DNA of 64,000 nucleotides from Whalleya microplaca (taxonomy: Eukaryota; Ascomycota; Sordariomycetes; Xylariales; Xylariaceae), in contig MU385738.1 of NCBI GenBank assembly GCA_022497155.1, forward strand, positions 62,001 through 126,000, written 5' to 3'. Position numbers and translations under genes: made by a program. Position 1 is the first letter of the stretch. The number at the start of each line of letters is the position of its first letter. The notes beneath the pieces were generated by a model that searched no databases, was not told the origin of the DNA, and saw nothing but the letters and a program-made list of their open reading frames with translations. Of this stretch, positions 32,439 through 43,802 are shown piece by piece.

Positions 32439-35400
32439 ATGGCTTTGCTTCTGGTACGTCCATTCATCCATCCTCCATGCAAGCCTACTACCACATCAAG
32501 TAAAGCTCCTTGCTAACCAGGTACCCGGCCCACAGTGGAAAGCATTCGACTTCTTCGAGGTCAGCCAGGTCAAGCTGGGCGACGACGAGACGCGGTCGAT
32601 CTTCGAGAACGGCGAGATCGCGAGCGTGTGCTCGGGCTCCGAGAGCCTGTTCCTCGGCAGCGACACGGGCTACGTGCGCATCGTCGGCCCCAGCTGGAAG
32701 GCCGTGCGCAGCTTCCACGCCCACGACACCGGCCGCATCACCCACATGCGCCAGGTCGAGGGCACGAGCCTGCTGGTCACCATCTCGGTATGCGGATATG
32801 AAATGGTATAACTGTGTGTTAGTGGGTAGTAAGGCTGACGGTGAACAATAGGAGGACTTGAGCAACGAGCCGGTCTTGAAGGTCTGGGCGCTTGATAAAC
32901 CGGTCAAGAAGACCGGGTTGCCTACGTGCTTGAGCACGCTGCATATCAATAATGGACGGAAGCAGTTTCCTGTGAGCGTCATGGAAGAACCGGTTGCTGA
33001 GACTTACCAAGCTAACTGCCACAGATATCGGCCTTCACGGCACTCGACGACCTCTCCCAGCTCGCCGTCGGCTTCGCAAACGGCGCCGTCACCGTGATCC
33101 GCGGGGACCTGATCCACGACCGCGGCACGAAACAGCGCGTGGTCTACGAGTCGGAGGAGCCGATCACGGGCGTCGAGTTCGTCGCCGACGCGAAGCTGAC
33201 GACGCTGTTCGTCGCCACCACCTCCAAGCTCCTGAAACTAGTAGTATCCGGGCGAGGCCAGGGCCAGCCGCCCCGCACGGTCGAGGACGCCGGGTGCGCG
33301 GCCGGCTGCATGACGGTGAATAGCAACGGGGATATTATTGTGGTTAGGGAGGACGCCGTCTACTACTACACGGCGGACGGGCGGGGCCTGTGCTTCGCGA
33401 ACGACGGGACGACCACGCTCGTCGAGACGTTCCAGGATTACGTCGCGCTGATCTCGCCGCCTACGGCCTCGCGGAATGGCGCTTCGGAGAATATTGGCAG
33501 GCGCTTTGGGGGCGCGAGCACGGAGTCGCTCTTCAACGCTGCGACGTTTACGATGGTCGACCCGACGCTGCAGATTGTTGCGCATTCTGAGTCCCTCATT
33601 TCGCCGGTCCAGGCTATTTTTCAGATATGGGGGGATTTGTTTGTCTTGATGCAAGATGGGAAGGTATGGTATTCGACCGTATTCAAGTTTAGGTGCCTGA
33701 TACTTACATCTGTTAGGTGAACCGATACCACGAGAAGTCGCTGCAGCAAAGGCTAGAATTACTCTACCAGCGGAATCTGTTCCCGCTGGCCATAAACCTT
33801 GCGCAGAAGTCTGGCATGGACTCGCAGCAACAGAATATCATCTATCGAAAGTACGGCGATCATCTATACCAGAAAGGCGACTACGATAGCGCCATGTCTC
33901 AATACATCAAAGCCATCGACAGCACAGAACCGTCACAGGTTATCCGTAAAGTGAGTTTTCGGCTTATAAATAAGCAACGGGTGCGTTTCTAACGAAGGCA
34001 GTTCCTCGACACGCAAAGAATACATAATCTCATCGAATATCTCGAAGAGCTCCACGAACACCATAAAGCTACCGCAGACCATACAACTCTGCTATTGAAT
34101 TGCTATGCCAAGTTGAAAGACGTCGAAAAGCTGGAGAAGTTTATCAAGTCTGAGGGAGACCTGAAGTTCGACTTGGACACCGCGATAACTATGTGTAGGC
34201 AAGGAGGTTACTTTGACCAAGCGGCCTACCTTGCTACCAAACATGGCGAGAATGACCTTGTTGTGGATATCTTGATCGAGGACTCGAAGAACTATGCTGA
34301 AGCGCTCGACTTCATTTGGCATTTAGATCCTGAAACGGTATGTCTCCTGGAACCCCTTAATTGTTCATAAACTGACGATAGACAGACCTATGCTTGCTTG
34401 ATGAAGTACGCAAGAGTACTTCTGGAGCACTGCCCTGATGATACTACAAAGCTGTTCATTGATTACTATACTGGAAAATACAAGCCCAAGGTCCATTTAG
34501 TCCCGGCGGAGGAAGCACCCATATCTGCTTCTGGCGGAATAGCAGCCGGAGCCGCAAGCGCTGTGCAAAATCTTACGAGTTTACTCCCACTACCGTATAT
34601 GAACACGTCTACAGTTCCAACTCCCACCACACAAGGGAATGTTCAAACTGTCAGCGACGCCGGGGCCGTCATAGAGCCCGACACGGACACTGAACAGAAA
34701 TACACACCACCGCCACCCCGCACCGCATTCTCATCCTTCATCGACCACGCGAATGAGTTCATCATTTTCCTCGAGGCCTACCTAAAGGAGCAGTCGCTCA
34801 AAGAATCCGACAAGATAGATATATATACCACCTTATTCGAGATGTACCTGCACAAAGCCAGCGAGGGGCGCGGCGTGCAAAGAGAGGAATGGGAGTCCAA
34901 AGCCAAGAAACTAATCGAGGGACACGAGGTGCCCATCGAGAACTCCAACGTCCTCCTCCTCTCCCACCTCTCGGACTTCCACGATGGCACCACCCTCGTA
35001 AAAGAGCAATCCGGCCTCCTCTTCGACATCTTCCGCTCGTACACAGCAGCCAAGGACACGCGGGGCGCCATCAAAGCCCTCCGCAAATACGGGCCCCTCG
35101 AACCGCAGCTCTACCCCGCGGCGCTCGCGTACCTGGCCTCGGACGCGCGCGTGCTCGACGAGGCCGGCCCCGAGGAGCTCGCGGGGATCCTCCGCCGCAT
35201 CGACGCCGACGGCCTGATGGCGCCGCTGCAGGTCGTGCAGACGCTGGGCGGCGGCGGCGTGGCCACCATGGGCATGCTGAAGCCGTACCTGCACGAGGCG
35301 ATCGCGCGCGAGCGCCGCGACGTCGCCGCCAACAGGCGGCAGATCGCCTCCTTCCGCCGCGAGACGGACGCCAAGCGCGTCGAGATCGCCGAGCTCGGGT

Positions 35401-35747
35401 CGCGCCCGGCGGTCTTCCAGGCCCAGCGGTGTCCCGGGTGCGGCGGGCTGCTCGAGCTGCCCGCCGTGCACTTTTTGTGTAAGCATAGTTTCCACCAAAG
35501 GTGTCTCAAGCTCGATGCGAGTGCGGGGGTAGGTGCGGCGGCGGTCGCGGGGGGTGAGAGCGAGTGTCCCGTTTGCGCGGTCAATAATGCGGCGGTTAGG
35601 GCCATGAAGAGGAGCCAGGATGAGAGGGCTGATAGACATGATTTGTTCCGCGATGCGCTGGAGAAGAGGGGAGAGGATCGGTTTAAGACTGTTGCGCAGT
35701 GGTTTGGGCAGGGGGTTTTGGGGGGTGTGGGGGGGTTGGAACCGTAG
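32439..35747 (+). CDS. VPS11/PEP5, HOPS-CORVET tethering subunit with a RING finger
   Basis: Seven exons (32439-32453, 32536-32787, 32852-32971, 33025-33663, 33717-33950, 34002-34337, 34386-35747) splice to 985 aa. The start 'MALLLWKAFDFFEVSQV', a beta-propeller N-terminal half, clathrin-repeat-like helices (~390-560, e.g. 'FPLAINLAQKSGMDSQQQN') and a C-terminal RING-H2 ('CPGCGGLLEL', 'LCKHSFHQRCL', 'SECPVC') match VPS11. It is the core scaffold of the HOPS and CORVET complexes, which tether membranes for vacuole and endosome fusion. For exon 2, I chose the acceptor at 32535 because the one at 32520 is only a few bases from the CTAAC branch; the latter would insert VPGPQ. An acidic/proline spacer (~530-590) is family-typical. 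Confidence 0.93.
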
Positions 35748-36366
35748 GGGGTAAGGGATAGGGGGGAGTGAGTGTGTATGTGGGTGATTAAGGGGGGGTG
35801 GGTGGGTGTAGATTGTAAGTCGTACGTAACGTACATACATATGGTATACCAAGGGGCCGAGTGAGGGAGGGTTGACTACCTGTCTACGGTATATAGACGT
35901 GTCTGTCTATCATGAATGAACGCATTATGCAATCCGTGTGTACAAGAAGGGCGGGTTTGGTTGATTTACACGTGATGATTAATTTGGGTTGGTGCTTTGT
36001 CAAGGTATATGATGATGTCTGATTCATTGCTGGTAAGCAGCACCGCGAATATCGAGGATAGGTAGGTACTGGCACATTAGGAAGCGCAGAGGCTAGATAT
36101 ATACATCTATTATCACGTAGATTTGCCTGAGCCACAAGTACTAGACCTAACATCGTTATATCCAATGATGTGCAATGTTTGGCGTATCAAAGGTATCTGC
36201 TGTTAAGCCGGCAGGGGGGGTTGGTTGTAGAGGCGTTCGCTCAAGGCTCGTCAAGTAGATATCTCGTTCATTTTTCCCGTCCTCCTTTCCCATTGCCTTT
36301 CCCAACCAACGCCTTGGTCCTTGACCTTTGCCCCTGCATTAGACTCTAGCCTTGTTTTTTTATCCC
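35748..36366. other. Intergenic region between convergent genes
   Basis: 619 bp between VPS11 (+) and the lipoate ligase (-). G-rich just after the VPS11 stop, then AT-rich. No further feature is seen. Confidence 0.6.
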
Positions 36367-37793
36367 CTACTTTCCCCGAGGAAGGCCGAACAGGGAATTG
36401 AACCACGCCCCCACCTCCGGCGCATCGACCTCGTCCCGCCAGTCGGCTATGTGGTGCAGGTACTTCGTCGTCAGGCTCTGCGGTAGACCGCCACCGGAGA
36501 TCTCGGTGATCTGCCCGTGGCGCACCGTCATCTCGGCGTGGAACTCGGAGGAGGAAGGCGGGGAGAAGGGGGGCGCGGGACGGGCGCGCGGGTCCGAGGC
36601 GCTGGCGTGCGTGCTGAATGTGAATTGCGGCGTTTGCGCGTAGAGCCAGTCGGGGGACTGATGAGGGGTTGTTAGTATGTGCTTACATTACTCATGCATT
36701 TCGGATTTGTGGATGCTTTGTTGGATGAGACGAAGGGAATTGGGTCCCCTAGACACAGGGGAAGAGAGGGAGAGCAAAAACGCACCTTGAGCTCCGCATA
36801 CCCCTTCGCTATATCCGGTATGCCCAATGCCTCCTTCACGCGCGCAGCGGACTCGCCGACAAGTTCCGCGGTCCCAGCTCCGTACAAAAGTTCGAACTCG
36901 CGGACGATGGCGTGCTCGAAGGCCAGATTTGAGACCCCGCCTATGTTCCTGACGGGCGAGCGCACGCTCTCGACGCCGCGCGCCTTGATGTAGGCCGCAG
37001 CCGGCGACCGCAGGAAGGCCCCGATGCGCGCGATGTGCGGCGACGACAGCAGACACGTGCCGTGGTGCAGGGCCCGCTGGCGCGTCAGCTTGTACGCGGA
37101 CCCGGAGACCTTGTAGGTCTTGATCTCTTCCCCCTCCTCTCCCCCTCCCCCTTTTCCTTGGGATGTGGATGTGGGAGGAGAATGGGTAGAGGCAGAGGAC
37201 CCGGAGACCACGATATCGTGACGCTCGTTCACGCGCGCCGTACGGACACCTAAGTATTGTAGCGCGCGCACGACCACCTCGGCGTGCTTGTCCCGGTCGA
37301 AGGAGGCCGCGGGGCAGATGACGCTATAGTTCATATTGCCGAGGTCGTGGAAGACGGTGCCGCCGCCGCTCCGGCGACGCACGAGGACGACTCCGTCGTC
37401 CTCGTCATCCGCATCTTCCTCTCCATCTCCACGTCGATCCCCGTAGGCAAAGCTATCGGCGTCGAGGACGCCGCGTCGGTGCAGCAGGTGGAGGTTCGCC
37501 TCGACCCACGGGTTCTGGTTGCGGCCGATGACGACGCAGGGCCGGTTCGCGTACAGGAACAGCACGGTGGAGTCCGGCGGCGTCTTCTGCAGCAGGAAGT
37601 GCTCGATGGAGAGGTTCAGGAACGGGTCGAGTGACCGCGATGTGTAGACCTGCACACGGTTCGATGGGTCCGAGACCGCTTCTGTTGAGAACCGGCGTGT
37701 GCTTTTTATGCCTGCGCCGGATGTCCGTGGTATGGGAGAAGAACTCAAGCGCGCTCTTCCGGCGATGGCGGATAGGCGGCGCGGAAGAGCCAT
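36367..37793 (-). CDS. Lipoate-protein ligase A / AIM22-like, mitochondrial
   Basis: Exons 37793-36786 and 36657-36367 splice to 432 aa. The first ~40 residues ('MALPRRLSAIAGRARLSSS', 'KSTRRFSTE') are Arg/Ser-rich and look like a mitochondrial presequence. The BPL/LplA fold follows: 'RPCVVIGRNQNPWVEAN', 'VRRRSGGGTVFHDLGNMNYS' and the lipoate-pocket 'YKVSGSAYKLTRQRALHHGT'. The enzyme attaches or transfers lipoyl groups to E2 subunits of 2-oxoacid dehydrogenases and to the glycine cleavage system. Two in-frame inserts are unusual: an acidic stretch (~120-135) and a Ser/Pro/Gly stretch (~200-230) between conserved blocks. Exon 2 supplies the accessory C-terminal domain ('MTVRHGQITEISGGGL'). Confidence 0.9.
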
Positions 37794-38329
37794 TATGATA
37801 TGCGCTGTGCTGTGCTGTGCTGTGCTGTGCTATGCACTAGCTTATTGAAAATACTCTCATCTCATCTCATCTCATCTCACCTCATATCTCATCATTTCCT
37901 TATCATGAAATCTAAGATTTCTTTCTTATTGAAGGCTTATTACCGATATGAGTGAGGCTGATCTTAGTCATGATGAATTTTGCAGCCGCGCAGATGGACG
38001 ATGTTAGCATCCCTGCACGTCGTCTAGATCCCTGTAGGCGCTAGTGCGGACGGGCGACTTTAGACCCCCACCATCCATCGTAAGATGCAGAAAAATAATT
38101 GCCATGTCGATTCACACATCTCACACCTCTTCTGACTCACCAAGGTCTTTCACTTATAAGAAAAAACGGCTAAGTCTCAAGCTGTCAACAGATAGTAAAT
38201 AATTCAATTCGAATAAGGATAAGGCGGTCAATCATCTTGCATATTTATTAGGTGATATAATATTCGCCCTTAATTACTCAGTCTTATCCGCATTGTCGCA
38301 TAACTCACTCGTTACTTGATCCGTATAGG
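37794..38329. other. Intergenic region between divergent genes
   Basis: 536 bp between the lipoate ligase (-) and chorismate synthase (+). Just upstream of the ligase start are a TGTGC pentamer run (about 37805-37831) and a CTCAT run (about 37857-37886). The chorismate synthase side holds a TGACTCA site. Confidence 0.7.
38133..38139 (+). promoter_or_regulatory. GCN4/CPC1-type site (TGACTCA) upstream of chorismate synthase
   Basis: A perfect TGACTCA palindrome lies 191 bp before the chorismate synthase ATG. This is the binding core of Gcn4/CPC1 bZIP activators, which induce amino-acid biosynthetic genes under starvation (cross-pathway control). Motif, distance and target pathway all agree; binding itself is inferred. 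Confidence 0.5.
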
Positions 38330-39703
38330 ATGTCGACTTTTGGGGAATTCTTCCGGGTCACCACGTTAGTTACAAATCCAATTGGCTTCTAACTATTTCT
38401 TTAACGACTTATATATAGCTACGGAGAGTCACACTGCCGTTCGGTAGGATGTATCGTTGACGGGTGCCCGCCGGGCATGGAGCTCACCGAGAGCGACATC
38501 CAACCCCAGATGAACCGCCGACGGCCGGGACAAAGCAACATCACCACCCCTCGTAATGAGAAAGACCGAGTCGCGATCCAGTCAGGTACCGAGTTCGGCG
38601 TCACTCTGGGCACGCCGATAGGCCTCGTGGTCCTCAACGAAGACCAGAGACCGAAGGACTATGGAAACAAGACTATGGACCTCTACCCTCGGCCTAGCCA
38701 TGCCGACTGGACCTACCTCGAGAAATACGGCGTTAAGGCGAGTAGCGGCGGCGGTCGCAGCTCCGCGCGGGAGACAATCGGAAGAGTAGCCGCCGGCGCT
38801 ATCGCTGAGAAGTACCTGAAGCTAGCATACGGCATCGAGATCACAGCCTTCGTGACGTCCGTGGGCGCCGTGCACATGTTCCCGCCCTCGGCAGAGTACC
38901 CGACCCCGAGCCAGAACCCGGCATTCATGCGGCTACTCGAAACCATCGACCGCGCGACCGTGGACCAGTTCCTGCCGGTGCGCTGTCCGGACGGCGAGGC
39001 GTCGCTGCAGATGGCGGAGCACATCGCGGGCTTCAAGGACCGCGACGACAGCATCGGCGGCACCGTCACCTGCGTCGTGCGCAACCTGCCGGCCGGTCTC
39101 GGCGAGCCTTGCTTCGACAAGCTCGAGGCCAAGCTCGCGCACGCCATGCTCAGCATCCCCGCCACCAAGGGCTTCGAGATCGGCTCCGGCTTCGGCGGCT
39201 GCGAGGTGCCCGGCTCCGTGCACAACGACGCCTTCGTCCGGACGCCCGTGCCCACGCCCGCCCCTACCTCTACATCTACTTCCACCACAGCCCCTGCCTC
39301 CACCTCCGCTCCCTCCCCATCGCCCTTCTCGACGGAAAACACCGGCAGCATCCCGCGGCACTCGCGGCTCACAACCAAAACGAACAACTCGGGCGGGATC
39401 CAGGGCGGGATCTCGAACGGGGCCCCCGTGTACTTCCGCGTGGCGTTCAAGCCGCCCGCGACGATCGGGCACGCGCAGACGACGGCGACGTACGACGGCG
39501 AGGCCGAGGGCGTGCTGGCCGCCAAGGGCCGCCACGACCCGTGCGTCGTGCCGCGCGCCGTCCCCATCGTCGAGGCCATGGCCGCGCTCGTCGTCATGGA
39601 TGCGCTGATGTTGCAGATGGCGCGGCATGGGGCCAGGGGCCTGTTGCCTGCGCTCAAGCGGGAGGGGAGGGGGGCTGCTGCTGCTTCTGGGGGTGCGGCG
39701 TGA
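38330..39703 (+). CDS. aro2: Chorismate synthase
   Basis: Exons 38330-38364 and 38419-39703 splice to 439 aa. The enzyme makes chorismate from EPSP, the last common step of aromatic amino acid synthesis. The start '[18 protein letters not shown]' crosses the intron, which interrupts the first signature. Then come '[13 protein letters not shown]', '[22 protein letters not shown]' and '[21 protein letters not shown]', the three family signatures. A ~45-residue Pro/Thr/Ser-rich insert (~residues 305-345) interrupts the conserved run between 'VHNDAFV' and '[14 protein letters not shown]', making the protein longer than the usual ~400 aa. It stays in frame and I see no convincing splice pair to remove it. 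Fungal forms usually also reduce flavin. Confidence 0.95.
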
Positions 39704-39975
39704 GAGTAGATAGGGGAAGGAAGGGGGACGGGGGATAGGGTTGCGTGGTTTGGGTTGGGGTAGGTAGGGTGGGTAGGGTAGGGTAGGTACTAGGTAGATA
39801 AAATGAGAAAATCAGAGCAGAGCAGGAACCGAATGAGAATTATGAAAAGAAATGGAAGCTTCTACTCCGTATTTGCTGTTCTTCCGCAGGAGGATTTCGC
39901 GTGTGTTTCCTAGATAAAAGTTATGCGATTGGCAACTGTGACCGCAAGAACTTTACAACGATTACATGTACTACT

Positions 39976-40359
39976 ATGGTGGTTGTGGCCGTTTTACAGG
40001 GCGAAACATCCATCCGGTCGCGACAATTCCGCGGAAGGCTAGTGGATGAAGACCAGTACACGGGAAAGGACCAGCGTGTCGCCCTGGCTTCGGCCCAGTT
40101 CCGACTTCTCCAAGCTTGGACCGCCCTCCTCCAGACCCATCGCGCCGAGCACGACCTCATTGGTCGCGCGAAGGACAAGAAGGTTGGTTTTAAACAATAT
40201 CCTTGGGCTTTTCTAAGCATTATTATTAACAATTCATAGGACTCTCGTCGCCAGTACCAACAGCTCACCCTTGAGCGTAAGACCGTTGACTGGAACACTC
40301 ATTATCTAAGTCTCGTAAACAAACTCGTGCTCAAAGACGAAAACTGCCAACTAGGTTAA
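39976..40359 (+). CDS. Small hypothetical protein (2 exons, 108 aa)
   Basis: Exon 1 39976-40182 and exon 2 40240-40359 join in phase 0 across a 57-bp intron (GTTGGT...TTAAC...ATAG). The product is rich in Gln/Arg/Lys and probably helical: 'SIRSRQFRGRLVDEDQYTGK', 'RVALASAQFRLLQAWTALLQ' and, from exon 2, 'SRRQYQQLTLERKTVDWNTH'. No known domain is recognised. It could be a small basic helical protein or the remaining piece of a larger gene, since it stands at the border of a gene-poor tract. GC content and codon use are like those of a real gene, and the intron keeps the frame. Confidence 0.45.
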
Positions 40360-42847
40360 GCTGTCTGCCGCTTCGATGAGCTGGTGAAGAGGGATTCCTG
40401 CTTATGATTATACTGGAATAATACTCTGATTATTACCCTAATTATGCTGATGATTGTTCAAGGCCGTCACGCATGTGCTACGCTGCTCCCCGTATAACTG
40501 TAGCAACCTATATGCACTTGCTTGTGTACTCATAGCGATTCCCAGGCAACTTCGATGTCTTCTGTCGGATTATAGGGCGCCTGGTAGACACCCAACTACT
40601 ATGACTATATAGTCGAAGCTACGCCCCCGAGGACTCAAGTGATAATACTTTCCTAACGATAACTACTATATTATGGATGGGAAAGTCACGACCTTCCGGG
40701 TTGGATACATAAACTTTCTACACTACTTAGCATACCTGAGGCCTCCATTCTCAATACAACAACATCAATTTCATCCTCAATTCATTCTCTTCATACACGC
40801 GTCAATTCATACGAGCTGGAGTGCTAACTTCATGCATTATTGAACCTCTTCAGCCTCTCTTTACATTTTCAACTTGACAAGAGCCAACACACTCTTCTAC
40901 AATTGTTCTCTTTTCTATACGATGCTCATGACCCGACCCTAGATGTTTCAACATCTTCGAGGGTGCGGCCAAGATTAGATACCAGCTAGAGGCGGTCTTC
41001 AGAGCAAGTCCCAAAAACCTCAGGTTGATCAGTCATGGAAGGCTGCTCGAAGAACTGGAAACCCGAGGGGGGAAGCAGTGTCGTCCTCGTAGGACTAGGC
41101 TTCTACACCAGGCTTCTACGAGTAGAGGGATGGCCTCTTTCCGGGTCGGAGATTTGATCCTAACTCCGTTGCCTGCTACTTTCGCTCAGTTGCTATTCAT
41201 TTTCACCCTGTTACTTGCTTTGACTGCGGTCGACCAAACAAGGGAGACACTTAACCCCGGGTCTCTTTCATTGGTGGTTGTAAGTGGCTTTCCTTTTGAA
41301 CAGAATCCTCAGTCACACTTCTTTCTAACGGTCGATTCAAGCCCATAACAAAAGAGACCTCGGCAGCAGTGGTAGACCGGGCGGCTTTCATATGCAGCAA
41401 GCAGCGAAGACAACGACGAGCTGCTCATTACTCGAGTCTATTACCAACAGTATCAACAGGATTGTGTCGAGGGGTAAGTGTCACCACTATTACACAGATC
41501 AGAGTGAGAATAATCATTAACAGAGTGAAAATAGACCATTTTTAGCAGAGCTCCTCGGATTGCGGGCTATCTGCAAAACCAGCCCGGCAAGCAAGGATCT
41601 TCCACCTCAAATGAGATGGGATTCTTTTCCACGTTTCCGACAGTCCCGTGAGCTTTCCCATCCAGTCAAAGCCGGCCGAACCAGACACGTTCAATTGCTT
41701 CGATCACGAGAGTGACTACAAGGTTGAAAGGAATGGAAGGGACCTGCACAATGTCCAAGGACCAGAACGTTCACGAGGCGTCTCGGATGAGATCCTAGAT
41801 GTCGATCTCGACTCCAACTTCCTAGGTCATCACATCTCTAATTAAGCTCGTGGTAGATATTACCGGTCTCTTAAGCTGGGGGCATCAAACTATATCAACC
41901 ACTTGTATCATCGCTGCTCTTCACTTTTCGTTTCCGTCCTGTTGGGGTCGGTGTAAACTGCGTGGTAGATGAGTATTGTGTAGTACTGTTAGGATATAGG
42001 AGGTTGGGCGACCCACATGCTGTACTATAATAGTATATTCCCCAAGGGCTCTAGATACACTTAGACCTAAACTTTACAACAATCAACGGGTATTCGTCCA
42101 ATATTATTCATAAGTACTAGTCTTAAAAAAGAACATCAAGCAGATGGTACAGGAAGCTATCGAAGACGGTCAATATATCAAGAAGATTGAGTTGAGCGAA
42201 TTATCAACGACATGTTTCAAACCAAGGATTTCGCTGACAAAAATGACATCCAGCAGAAGTTTAACGAATTCAAGTCCAACAGTTTGAGAGAGATGAACTC
42301 GATACATGAGCAGCCAGACGCCCCATATATTGTGCTAGTAGTTAGTTCAGAGACGTGATAATACATATCTCAATGACAAAATGATCGCCTGGAAGAATGC
42401 TGTTCACCAAACTTTCGATGGAAAGTTGGACGTTTATATGAACATACTCAAGTCTCATAGGAGGCTTTTCGTGTTGAGTTGAGGGTCAAGGGCTAGGTAT
42501 AGGTAGTATAAGGCACCTGTAGCATTGTGTATATGTATTTAGCAAGGCCGTCTGCCACTCTGGGCTAACTAAACCTTAAGCCAATAAGCTTCATCCGCCC
42601 TGTATTACAATATTACGAATCCGTAATGCTCATATGGTGTGTCTTCGTCCGTCGTATGTCAATGTATCACGGTAGAGTTGTTACACAAACCTCATTTGAT
42701 ATCACAATCGAACCTAGATCATGGAAACATTATGATAGAAATCAACGCGTTGGTATTACTTATTATAGGCATTTGCCTTCCGAGCGGAAATAAATCAAGC
42801 GAGAAGAAATGACACCAGAAAACCGAGGATTCCCCCCTCTCCCAAAT
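40360..42847. other. Gene-poor region with relics
   Basis: AT-rich, no intact gene. A plus-strand frame at 41392-41471 could splice (GTAAGT; acceptor near 41549) to a short second exon, giving a tiny protein of no known family; this is weak. A frameshifted relic lies at 42144-42358 (listed separately). Confidence 0.5.
42144..42358 (+). pseudogene. Frameshifted gene relic, product unknown
   Basis: A frame from ATG 42144 ('MVQEAIEDGQYIKKIELSEL') becomes non-coding-like near 42200. The next frame continues coding-like ('INDMFQTKDFADKNDIQQKF', then 'NEFKSNSLREMNSIHEQ') to a TGA at 42356. One missing base would reconcile the two. The residue mix is charged and helical, unlike chance translation. 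The family is unknown. Confidence 0.35.
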
Positions 42848-43802
42848 CTAGTGCTTCAGCTTTCGGTTGGGATCTGCCAGCCACTCCCGGATCCTCTCCA
42901 AACTGTAAATATCATGCTCCTTGTCTGAACGGTTGATCAGCTTCGAGGGATCGGACCAGCCGGGCGTCCCGCCTTGAAGCAGCCTGCCGCCAAACGGCCG
43001 ACAGGATCCAAAATCGACCAGGACCGGCATGTTGTCTTCGTCCAACATGATGTTGCTGGGCTTCAGGTCATTGTGCGCGAACTTTTCGGAATGTAGATGG
43101 TATACCGCGGACTCCAGCTCCGCCATGAATCTTGGTACGTCCAAGGTCACGGTTTTATCCCGTCCATGGCAGAAATGCTCGTAGAGGTTACGCTCGTACC
43201 TCTCGAGGACTATTCCAATCAGACGCCCGTCCTTCACTAGGCAGCCGTGGTACTTGATGATATTCTTGTGGTTGGTCTTCGAGACTTGATTGAGCACCTG
43301 CGCCTCCTCCACTGTAGAATGTAGAATTGGTTAGTGTTCCTTCTAGCCTTGGTGACTTACTGGGCATGCTGGATCATGTTTCGGGAATAAGAATACTGGA
43401 AAGGGCAAGTAACTCTGGAAGCTACTCACGGAAAATATCACGGACCCATTTTAGATCGTTTTCAGGATCTTCGTGTGTTTGAAGTGAAGGTCGTTTGATG
43501 TACACCTTGTCTTTGGGGTTGTCAATCATTGTTGCTATCCTCAGGTCCGCTCCTACAGGTATCTCTGGGTAGATATCTTCGTCCGGAATTCTTTGCAGTG
43601 ATCCTCTTATCTCCTCGACAGTGACGTCTGGAACTCTTTTGAATACCTGTCCAAAGTACGCCTCGCCGCTATCGTAATACTTCCAAAATGTCGAGAAGAT
43701 GACCTCTGGTGGGCCTTCTTTATATTCTTCAGTTGCCCCGGTAGTGTCGGCGAATGTCTGGATGTCATGGAAGGGCGGACCAACGCTGTTTGAAGTTGCC
43801 AT
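42848..43802 (-). CDS. Small atypical protein kinase-like protein
   Basis: Exons 43802-43430 and 43311-42848 splice to 278 aa. The N-terminal ~105 residues have no known domain. A compact kinase fold follows: 'DKVYIKRPSL' (possible beta-3 Lys), 'LEEAQVLNQVSKTNHKNIIK' (alpha-C Glu), 'VLERYERNLYEHF' (hinge), the catalytic loop 'HNDLKPSNIMLDED' and 'VLVDFGSCRPFG'. The loop has HND instead of HRD but keeps Asp, Lys and Asn; DFG is intact. The Gly-rich loop is not obvious, and the C-lobe is short, ending soon after 'GTPGWSDPSKL'. Similar small kinase-like proteins are multicopy in Pezizomycotina. Activity is uncertain. It sits alone in the gene-poor tract. Confidence 0.75.

Noticed and set aside
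38713..39657. Antisense frame of 314 codons over chorismate synthase
   Set aside because: GC-driven shadow of a clearly identified gene; no motifs.
39750..39800. Telomere-like GGGTAGGGTAGG repeats
   Set aside because: Short, irregular and internal; not a run of TTAGGG.
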